Positions 54,764 through 61,931 of a DNA stretch of 64,000 bases are shown piece by piece. The stretch is from contig JAJONL010000004.1 in NCBI GenBank assembly GCA_021323395.1, positions 1 through 64,000 of the forward strand, in the 5' to 3' direction. Under the pieces are notes generated by a model. The model saw only the letters and a list, made by a program, of their open reading frames with translations, searched no databases and had not been told where the DNA came from. This DNA is from Nitrospira sp. (GTDB taxonomy: Bacteria > Nitrospirota > Nitrospiria > Nitrospirales > Nitrospiraceae). Numbering within the stretch: the stretch's first letter is position 1; each line of letters opens with the position of its first letter. Both the position numbers and the translations under genes were made by a program.

Positions 54764-56380
54764 CTAAGGTACGTCATTCGCGCAGCGGAATCCCAGCGTC
54801 GGTCCCCAGTAAGTCATTTCGTCCCACGCTCGATAGCCGGCCCGCAATTCGATCGGTCGTTCGATCCAACTCCCGCCGCGCAACACGCGAAACGTTCCGC
54901 GCAAGGGGCCTTGGGGGTCGCGGGAAGGTGACGTGCGGTAAAAGTCTTCCGCGTACCAGTCTTTCACCCATTCCGACACGACGCCGATCATGCCCGATAC
55001 ACCATAGGGAGACGTGGCGGTCCATGACGTTCCGGCAGGATCGACGCCATTGGCGGAGTCCTTTCCGTCACTCATCTTCAGTCTGCTTCTGTGAATGACT
55101 TCATCACTGTTGCCCCAGGGGTAGCGCCGCCCATCGATTCCGCGCGCCGCCTTTTCCCATTCGGCTTCGGTGGGCAGTCGTTTCCCGATCCAGTGACAAT
55201 AGCCTCGAGCCTGTGTCCAAGTGACATTGGTCACGGGTTGTTGGCTCTGCTGCGGGTCATCGAAAGCCTCTCGCACCTTCGGTGGCAGACACCCTTGGGC
55301 TTCGACACAGCTCCGGTACTGGCCATTGGTCACCCCCTGTTGATCGATCCAAAAAGAGCTCATATACAGGCGATGGAGGGGGCGGGCATCGGGAAGGCCA
55401 TCTTCCATTCCCATGAGAAACTCACCGCCTGGAATCAGCGCCATTCCCGCGGGAGGCGTCACACCTTGATCGACCAGCCGTTTCAGTTCTTCTCGTTGAC
55501 CGAGTTGGAGTTGAGCATTCACACGGTCGATCTCGTCATCGACGAATACGGGGGACGCCTCCTTCGCACGGGCCGGGAGCGCTGGGGTGTGGGCCACCGA
55601 GGGATGGCCGCTTCGGATGCCGTCCGAGGGGGAATGATGCGCGGCGGGCTGGTTGATGGTCGCTGCCGCCTCCGACATGCGGACCGTCTCGATCCGCACG
55701 GACGTGCGCGTCAATTCCGTCACGAAATCGCCATTTGCCTTCCCCTTTCTGGGCTCCTTTCGCGCCTTGCCCAGAGAAGAGAAATCAAAGTCCGGAATGT
55801 TGGCCAACAAGGGCGTGGCGTAACTGATCGGAACAGCAAACGCCATACCTTCCGGTACAATCCCGGACGGATGGGTAAACTTGGTCGTGAGAATGCCCAC
55901 GACCTCACCCCGCCGGTTAAACAGCGGCCCGCCGCTATTGCCGGGGTTCACCGCTGCATCCACCTGAAACACCCGCTGCACGCCTTTGGCGCGCACCGCG
56001 GACACATGCCCGCGGGTGACGGTGATTTCGCGTAACCCGAATTGAAATCCGACGGCAATGACCTCTTGATCCAGTTTCACGGCGCCGGCGTACCCGAGCG
56101 GCGCCTCGGAAAGACCAACCGTTTCTACCTTTAACAAAGCAAGGTCATGTTCGGCATCGACACTGACCACCACGGCCGGCACCCTGAATTCTCCGGATGT
56201 CACGATCGTGATACGTTTGGCGTTCGCCACCACATGGTGAGCCGTCAGGAGGTATCCATCGTGATGGACGATCACGCCGCTGCCGGCGGGCCTTTCTACC
56301 GGCACCGGCTGGCGTTCATCCGCCTGTGCTATCGGGACAGTCGCGAACCATAGGGCCAGCAAGACTCGAGAAATTTTCAT
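54764..56380 (-). CDS. Trypsin-like protease fused to a formylglycine-generating-type domain
   Basis: 538 residues with signal peptide (MKISRVLLALWFATVPIAQA). The N-terminal S1C (HtrA-like) protease has the triad His49 (TAHHVV), Asp79 (AEHDLALLK) and Ser149 (NPGNSGGPLF). A linker of about 130 residues leads to a FGE-sulfatase/SUMF1-type domain (315-538; GMALIPGGEFLMGMEDG, PVTNVTWTQARGYCHWIGKRLPTEAEWEKAARG, FRVLRGGSWIERPIELRAGYR). No PDZ domain. The FGE family oxidises Cys to formylglycine; here copper/Cys active residues need checking. It overlaps the DUF3365 gene by ATGA. Confidence 0.88.
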   Translation of the reverse strand: MKISRVLLALWFATVPIAQADERQPVPVERPAGSGVIVHHDGYLLTAHHVVANAKRITIVTSGEFRVPAVVVSVDAEHDLALLKVETVGLSEAPLGYAGAVKLDQEVIAVGFQFGLREITVTRGHVSAVRAKGVQRVFQVDAAVNPGNSGGPLFNRRGEVVGILTTKFTHPSGIVPEGMAFAVPISYATPLLANIPDFDFSSLGKARKEPRKGKANGDFVTELTRTSVRIETVRMSEAAATINQPAAHHSPSDGIRSGHPSVAHTPALPARAKEASPVFVDDEIDRVNAQLQLGQREELKRLVDQGVTPPAGMALIPGGEFLMGMEDGLPDARPLHRLYMSSFWIDQQGVTNGQYRSCVEAQGCLPPKVREAFDDPQQSQQPVTNVTWTQARGYCHWIGKRLPTEAEWEKAARGIDGRRYPWGNSDEVIHRSRLKMSDGKDSANGVDPAGTSWTATSPYGVSGMIGVVSEWVKDWYAEDFYRTSPSRDPQGPLRGTFRVLRGGSWIERPIELRAGYRAWDEMTYWGPTLGFRCANDVP

Positions 56381-57159
56381 TTCGTGACCGGCAGCAGCAC
56401 GCTAATGGCCCCCGCGCTTTGCCCCAACACGAGGCCTTCCCGCGGATAACCTGTTCGATCGAGACTCCCCTTAGGGCCGCCATGGCAATCAAGACAGTGC
56501 CTCGTCGCATACAGCGGAAACATGAGACGCAAGGCGGAACTGTTGGAGGCCATTTCACTGATGACCTTTTCACGGGGGTAGGCGGAATCGGCAAAGGCTT
56601 CCAGCGCGGTCTGTTCGTAGAGATCCGGCCGGTTGGCTGGGTTCCGTGGCGTCAAGGCCGTTTGTTTCAATCGCACGCCGGTTTTGGCGGTAAACCGCGT
56701 CGCAACACGGGAACCGAAGACGGCCGGAATAAATCCTTTAAAGCCGGTCCCTTGACGGTTCACCTCTCTTTGAGATTCCTCAATCACCCCCTTACTCACA
56801 CCGACGAGCTCTTTGAGAAGACGCTTACTACGCTGCGGCAGCGTGATGGTCTCGATGTCTTGCAAATCGATGCCGGCGCGACCTCGAAACATGTCCAGCA
56901 GTTGTCGTTCGAAGACTTCCGGGGTGAAACCCTTCTCGGCCCTCGATGGATCGTCCAGCAAGGTTTGGTTGTCATTGACGACCGCGCGGCCTGAGTCGAG
57001 CAAAATGGCCAGCAGACGGGCTGTCTGCTCGGTTTCGAGGATGGTATGGAAAGGCATTGCGGAATGTTCGGAGGATTCAGCGCTCAAGGCGGGAACCGCA
57101 CAGACAAGCCAGCCTCCGACCGTCAGACAGGCCATCATCCGCGGGAGATGACGTCGCAT
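56377..57159 (-). CDS. DUF3365 c-type haem exported protein
   Basis: 260 residues, signal peptide (CLTVGGWLVCAVPALSA) and DUF3365 domain with one c-type haem site CLDCH (222-226). The mature protein contains FTPEVFERQLLDMFRG, RVATRFTAKTGVRLKQTALTPRNPANRPD and YPREGLVLGQSAGAISVLLP. It is the second DUF3365 protein of this window. Its stop overlaps the protease-FGE start, so the two are made together; it may act as a redox or gas sensor for that protein. Confidence 0.87.
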   Translation of the reverse strand: MRRHLPRMMACLTVGGWLVCAVPALSAESSEHSAMPFHTILETEQTARLLAILLDSGRAVVNDNQTLLDDPSRAEKGFTPEVFERQLLDMFRGRAGIDLQDIETITLPQRSKRLLKELVGVSKGVIEESQREVNRQGTGFKGFIPAVFGSRVATRFTAKTGVRLKQTALTPRNPANRPDLYEQTALEAFADSAYPREKVISEMASNSSALRLMFPLYATRHCLDCHGGPKGSLDRTGYPREGLVLGQSAGAISVLLPVTK

Positions 57160-57298
57160 AGGCCGCCCTCATGCGTGCGTTTTGCAGGCTCTCGGGACCG
57201 CATGCCCTCTGCCGACTGAACGATAGCGGAAGGCATGCGCCTCGAAAATGGTACGAGCCCCCCCTGACGAAGTCAAGATGAGAGAGCGACCAGGCCTC

Positions 57299-57811
57299 TC
57301 ACCGATTCTGGTGAATGTCGATCATCACATTATCCGCATCCAACTCGATTGTCACCGGCATCCCTTCCTGAAACACCGACAGCTTGCTTCCGGCCAGCGA
57401 ATCGACTTCATAGCGCTCGAATCCCTCCGGCGTCGAGATCTGGATCTCGCCCCAAAAGGGATCTGCGTATTGAATCCGACCGGCGAGCACCTTGTGATTC
57501 TCGAACAATACGCCGCCCGGTCTCGACGCATCGAGCAATACATTTCCTGAATCGATCAGTAGCCACACCTCATCACCGATTCGGGCATCATGCAGGCCAA
57601 CGCGGTCCGCCTTGTTTGGACTGATCGTCCGCAATTGCATCCCATTGGGCAATTTGACAAACAACAGCCCACTTTCAATCTTGGCAATCTGACCGCTCAA
57701 TGCCACATGCGCTCCGAGCGTAAGACCATCCGAAGGATCTTCTGCCCAGCTCAACCCCATGGGGCAGAACAATCCTATCGCACCGACGACAATGCATGTT
57801 TTCCACCTCAT
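57299..57811 (-). CDS. Exported hypothetical protein
   Basis: 170 residues. Signal peptide (CIVVGAIGLFCPMGLSWA), then a beta-rich domain (ALSGQIAKIESGLLFVKLPNG; KADRVGLHDARIGDEVWLLI; SVFQEGMPVTIEL). GGAGA lies at good distance before ATG 57811. Fold may be an OB or SH3-like barrel; no family recognised. It follows two more small exported protein genes in the same direction. Confidence 0.75.
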   Translation of the reverse strand: MRWKTCIVVGAIGLFCPMGLSWAEDPSDGLTLGAHVALSGQIAKIESGLLFVKLPNGMQLRTISPNKADRVGLHDARIGDEVWLLIDSGNVLLDASRPGGVLFENHKVLAGRIQYADPFWGEIQISTPEGFERYEVDSLAGSKLSVFQEGMPVTIELDADNVMIDIHQNR

Positions 57812-57851
57812 GGTCGTCTCCTTTCACAGCTTCTGAGCCCTGTCATCCCGA

Positions 57852-58247
57852 TCAGTAGCCTCCTTCGCTGCTTGCCCCTGGGACCGGTGGAACCGTGATG
57901 CCGTATTCCTGAATCGGCGTCACCATCACGGCGAAGTTGAACAATTCGTCGGCGGCGACATCATGAATCCCTTGATCGCGGGCCCGAAGCATCTTGAACC
58001 ACTTCCCCATTTCGGTTTTGACCATTTTCGTATCACCGCGGCCCACCGCCTCTTTCACCGTCTGCAGGCGCTGGCTATAGGGCTCCCAATTCGAACCGGG
58101 ATAGCTGGTCTTGTAGAAATTAAGTGAGGTATTGATGTCGTCGATCCATGATTGTTGCGCAAACGCGGTCCCTAGGAGCAGGCTCGAACCGATGCATAAC
58201 CCGAAACACAACGCGCGGAAGCCCTGTCCTCTCTTCGGAGTATTCAT
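57852..58247 (-). CDS. Exported small helical protein
   Basis: 131 residues with signal peptide (ALCFGLCIGSSLLLGTAFA), then QSWIDDINTSLNFYKTSYPG and KEAVGRGDTKMVKTEMGKWFKML. Mostly helical. GGGAGG precedes ATG 58247. Family not recognised; the build recalls small periplasmic binding or stress proteins. Co-oriented with the genes on either side. Confidence 0.7.
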   Translation of the reverse strand: MNTPKRGQGFRALCFGLCIGSSLLLGTAFAQQSWIDDINTSLNFYKTSYPGSNWEPYSQRLQTVKEAVGRGDTKMVKTEMGKWFKMLRARDQGIHDVAADELFNFAVMVTPIQEYGITVPPVPGASSEGGY

Positions 58248-58291
58248 GGTGTGCCTCCCTCTCCTCAGGTGAAATGATCCCGACAGATGGT

Positions 58292-58621
58292 TCAAAAGGA
58301 GACCGCTGACTTACTATCCGATTCTCGAGCATTTTCCGCATCGGTTGCGTCCGGCGTCTTCAGCATGGTCGTGTCCATGTCGCCGGATGGACCGGTTTCC
58401 GGCATGACCATCTGACGATCAAATCCCCTGTCCAACTCGCCCAGCGCCGGCTCGTTAGATGTCACCCCTCCCTCCGGGATCGCCTCCTTCTGCGGCGCGG
58501 AAGGGCCGATCATCTGATCCGAGTGTATGACTTGCCCCTGCACCACAGCGGTGACACACAATCCCAGTGCCAACCCAGTCGCGAAAACCAGCATAGCCTT
58601 TTCCCCCCGGTTGATGGTCAT
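58292..58621 (-). CDS. Small exported or membrane-anchored protein
   Basis: 109 residues: one N-terminal hydrophobic segment (AMLVFATGLALGLCVTAVVQG) then a polar, probably disordered tail (IPEGGVTSNEPALGELD ... DATDAENARESDSKSAVSF). GGAGGAGG lies just before ATG 58621. It is 44 bases upstream of the helical exported protein gene and likely in its operon. No family recognised. Confidence 0.65.
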   Translation of the reverse strand: MTINRGEKAMLVFATGLALGLCVTAVVQGQVIHSDQMIGPSAPQKEAIPEGGVTSNEPALGELDRGFDRQMVMPETGPSGDMDTTMLKTPDATDAENARESDSKSAVSF

Positions 58622-58769
58622 GATGCCTCCTCCTCCCATGACAAATGGACCTATCGCAGCAGTATCGAACGTCGCACCGCACACTGTACTGGAAGGGATT
58701 GGTACAGGCCCATTGCCTGGAGGATGGATTTTGTCTCCACCCTCCGAGTGAGAGAAGACGCCTGTGGAA

Positions 58770-59411
58770 TTAGCTGTCGCCCAGGTACGTAAGGACGGCT
58801 TCTACCCGGCCGCTCACTTTCAACTTTTGATAGATGTGATGCAGATGGGTTTTCACCGTATCGAGGGACACGCACAGCTGATCAGCGATGTCTTTGTTGC
58901 TCCCTCCGGCCGCCGCGCAGGCCAGGATTTCCCGTTCCCGATCGGTCAGCAGGGCCAGCCCATGGACCTCAGGCTCCGTTTTATTCACCAGGGCCACCGC
59001 CTTCCGGGCAAAACCATCCGGCATGAACGCCGACCGGACTGGCTCCCCCTCGAACGTGGCGCGAATGATTCGCAAGAACTCCTGGTGGTCCGCGTCTTTC
59101 AAGATGTATCCGCAGGCTCCCGCCCGCACGGCCGCCACGATGCGAGCGTCGTCATCATGGACCGAGAGCATCAATACCTTGCTCGCCGGCGCGCAGCTTC
59201 GGATCAAGCGGGTGGCGGTGATGCCATCCAGTCGGGGCATGTCCACATCCATCAGCACGATACTGGGTTTTCGTTCCACGGCAAGGTCGAAGGCTTGCCG
59301 GCCGTCCATGGCCTCTCCGACCACGACGAGATCCCGCTCGTGTTCCAGCAACATGCGCAGGCTCTGCCGGAACAATCGTTGGTCTTCGGCAATTAGGATG
59401 GTGATGGGCAT
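58770..59411 (-). CDS. NarL/LuxR-family response regulator
   Basis: 213 residues. Receiver domain with LIAEDQRLF, predicted phospho-Asp in SIVLMDVDMPRLDG and Lys in GYILKDADH; C-terminal LuxR HTH (LLTDREREILACAAAGGSNKDIADQLCVSLDTVKTHLHHIYQKL). It overlaps the end of the kinase gene by 19 bases, so they act as a pair. Target genes are unknown; the small exported protein genes downstream are candidates by position. Confidence 0.93.
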   Translation of the reverse strand: MPITILIAEDQRLFRQSLRMLLEHERDLVVVGEAMDGRQAFDLAVERKPSIVLMDVDMPRLDGITATRLIRSCAPASKVLMLSVHDDDARIVAAVRAGACGYILKDADHQEFLRIIRATFEGEPVRSAFMPDGFARKAVALVNKTEPEVHGLALLTDREREILACAAAGGSNKDIADQLCVSLDTVKTHLHHIYQKLKVSGRVEAVLTYLGDS

Positions 59412-61699
59412 AGCCGCTCCCGCCTCACCGGCAACGTCACCGTAAATTTCGCGCCACCCTCGGGACGATTCGCCGCTGCGATCTGTCCGCCGTGAGCTTC
59501 GACTACCAGGTGACAGAAGTGCAACCCGAGGCCACGACCGATCCTATAGTCCTGCCCGTCCTTCTTCCTAAAAAACATTTCAAACAGATGCGGCAAGTCA
59601 TCCGGCGCAATCCCAGGCCCTTCGTCTTCGATGTGAATCGTCACCATGGGACAGTGAGCCGGTTGCATCTGATCTTCTGTCGACAACGACTCGTCGCCCT
59701 CGACCTGCACCGCGATCATGATCGTACCCTGTGGCGGCGAGTACTTCAGCGCGTTGTGGATCAGATTGATCAGCACCCGTTGTAGTCGGCGCCCATCTCC
59801 CATGATCCACAGATCATCGGCCTGCACCTGAAGATGGAACTGCACCTCCTGCGCCTCGGCCTCCGAGCGGAAGAGCCGCAGCACTTCCTTAAGCAGCAGG
59901 CTCGGTGAGACTGGCGACGTGCTGAGCGGAAGACCCGAATAACTTTCCTGATAGACATCCAGCATGTCATTGATCATGCCCAGCAGCAGGTCGGTGGTGA
60001 AACGCAGATCCGCAAGACAGCGACGCGGTTGGGCCTGTTCCATCTCCGGGCAGCGGCCCAGCCATTCCAGCGTCTTCTTGATCCCGGCCAGCGGATTGCG
60101 GATATCGTGGGCAAACATCGAAGCGAATTGACTCAACGACGCCAATCGCTCGGACCGGAGCAATTGGCGTTCGAGTTCCTTTTGCTCGGTCAGATCGCTG
60201 AGTTGCATGATGACCGATTCCACGCGTCCGGACTTCATGACCGGCACAAAATCAATGTCCATCGTCAGATCGCCGGCGGCCGGCGTAGGGACGCGCATAA
60301 GCCCAACCGGCACATCCGCGCCGCTCCGCAGCGCCAGCTGCAGCCGCTCCAACAGGCGCGGCCGCTCGGAGTCAGCCACGAGGCCGGACACCGGTTGATG
60401 GACGATGGTAGTTGCCGGCCGGCCCAGCATACTCTCACCTCGTCGATTGACGGCTTGGATGACGCCGGCGGGATCAATCAGAATTTTGCTATCGACCGAG
60501 TGATTCCAAAGCAGACGATAATGTTCCTCGGAGGTAGCCAGAGCGAGGTTCGCCTGCTCCAGGCGGTGGACATACTGAGCGTTGGCTTGCGAGGCCTGCT
60601 CCAGTCGTTGAGAGAGGTCATCGAAACTGGAAGCGAGAGCATCGATCTCGACAATCCCGCAGGGTTGTGCCGGCGCAAGGGCGACAGTGGGCGTGGAAGA
60701 CCTAGCGCTGCCGAGCCGATCGATGCGCTGAATCAGCGTGCCCAGAGGACGCACGATTCGGCGCGCGAGTCGCCAACGCAGCCACACGATAAATCCAATC
60801 GCTCCCACCCAGAATGCCGCAAGTTTCCCGACCAGAGCTAACAACGGCTCAAACGTCTCCCCCGGATCCTGCTGCACCAGGATAGACCAGGTGCCCGCCT
60901 GAATGACCGGCGGGGGGAGAACCACCGGAGCGACACCCACGATGCCTTTCTTGCCGCCATGCGTGTCGAGCGCAGGCTGAACCCATCGTGCGGAACGATC
61001 CTTTTCGGACTGCGCCGTGATGGCAGTGAACGGGGTATGCCGGCTTGGAGGCAACAGGGAACAGGCGAGCACCAACCCATCGTCGGCCACCAGCATCATG
61101 TGACCCGTTCGGCCGATGCGACTTTCGAGAATCGAGGCTAAGATTCGATCCGTCCCGATGATCACTTTCAACACACCTCGCACCGGTTCATTCGTTTCCC
61201 GTACCGGTACCGCCACCTCCCAATAACCGTGCCCCTCCTGATCGACCGTGAACGGTCCCGCCCAGGGACGACCCTCCCGGAAAACTATAGGCCACCAAGG
61301 TTGCTGCACATAGAAAGTTCGCGCGGAGTCACTCCTTCGACCTCCGACCAGTTGCCCATCCGCCCGCACGATAGCCAGAGACTGAAAATAGCGACGCTGC
61401 TCCTCACGCCATCGCTCGAGATGCACCGAGGCCGGCCCAACCGGGGCCGTTTCGCCCACGGACGCACGAATGTCCGGAAGGGCGCTGAGTCGTTGCGTCC
61501 ATTCGATTTCCTTGGCGAGCAACAACGCGGCTTTATCCGCACTTTGACGGGCTATTTCTTGGAAGGTGATACCGACGGTCGTTTGGAGAGACTGTTTGGC
61601 ATGCCAGTAGGCATAGGCGAGGCCCACTGTGCCCGAGAGAACCCCGACCGAGAGCACAGACAGGGTGATCAATCTCTGGAGGCTGACCCGCGGATTCAT
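59393..61699 (-). CDS. Cache/HAMP/PAS sensor histidine kinase
   Basis: 768 residues from ATG 61699 (MNPRVSLQRLITL), the ORF-track start being 61723. Membrane spans near residues 10-30 and around 300 (LVGKLAAFWVGAIGFIVWL) frame a periplasmic dCache domain. Then HAMP, a coiled coil, a PAS domain (EEHYRLLWNHSVDSKILIDPAGVIQAVNRRGESMLG), HisKA with phospho-His531 (FAHDIRNPLAGIKK) and HATPase (LINLIHNALKYSPPQGTI, IEDEGPGIA, GRGLGLHFCHLVVEAHGG). Domain build suggests it senses an extracellular ligand plus an internal signal, and passes phosphate to the NarL-type regulator. Confidence 0.94.
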   Translation of the reverse strand: MNPRVSLQRLITLSVLSVGVLSGTVGLAYAYWHAKQSLQTTVGITFQEIARQSADKAALLLAKEIEWTQRLSALPDIRASVGETAPVGPASVHLERWREEQRRYFQSLAIVRADGQLVGGRRSDSARTFYVQQPWWPIVFREGRPWAGPFTVDQEGHGYWEVAVPVRETNEPVRGVLKVIIGTDRILASILESRIGRTGHMMLVADDGLVLACSLLPPSRHTPFTAITAQSEKDRSARWVQPALDTHGGKKGIVGVAPVVLPPPVIQAGTWSILVQQDPGETFEPLLALVGKLAAFWVGAIGFIVWLRWRLARRIVRPLGTLIQRIDRLGSARSSTPTVALAPAQPCGIVEIDALASSFDDLSQRLEQASQANAQYVHRLEQANLALATSEEHYRLLWNHSVDSKILIDPAGVIQAVNRRGESMLGRPATTIVHQPVSGLVADSERPRLLERLQLALRSGADVPVGLMRVPTPAAGDLTMDIDFVPVMKSGRVESVIMQLSDLTEQKELERQLLRSERLASLSQFASMFAHDIRNPLAGIKKTLEWLGRCPEMEQAQPRRCLADLRFTTDLLLGMINDMLDVYQESYSGLPLSTSPVSPSLLLKEVLRLFRSEAEAQEVQFHLQVQADDLWIMGDGRRLQRVLINLIHNALKYSPPQGTIMIAVQVEGDESLSTEDQMQPAHCPMVTIHIEDEGPGIAPDDLPHLFEMFFRKKDGQDYRIGRGLGLHFCHLVVEAHGGQIAAANRPEGGAKFTVTLPVRRERLCPSPS

Positions 61700-61723
61700 A
61701 ACGGCAGGCCAATAGCCAAACAT

Positions 61724-61931
61724 CGATGCGACGAGTAGATCCTGCCGGCGGAATCTCGCTACTCCGCCTGAGTGATCGCCGCATCACGGATCACATTACG
61801 TCATGCTTCACATGCTACCCTCAGCCTGGTACCGCTTTCAGCGTACAAAATTTCCGGCCGAACCTAGTCCCGTCTTGAGCAGGGTTCATCATCCCGGATG
61901 TAGTCATCCACGAGTTTCCATTTTGCCCGAA
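61724..61931. other. Intergenic region between the kinase and mutS2
   Basis: About 210 bases, no clear gene or hairpin seen. It holds the kinase promoter in principle; no convincing -35/-10 pair found. Confidence 0.3.
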
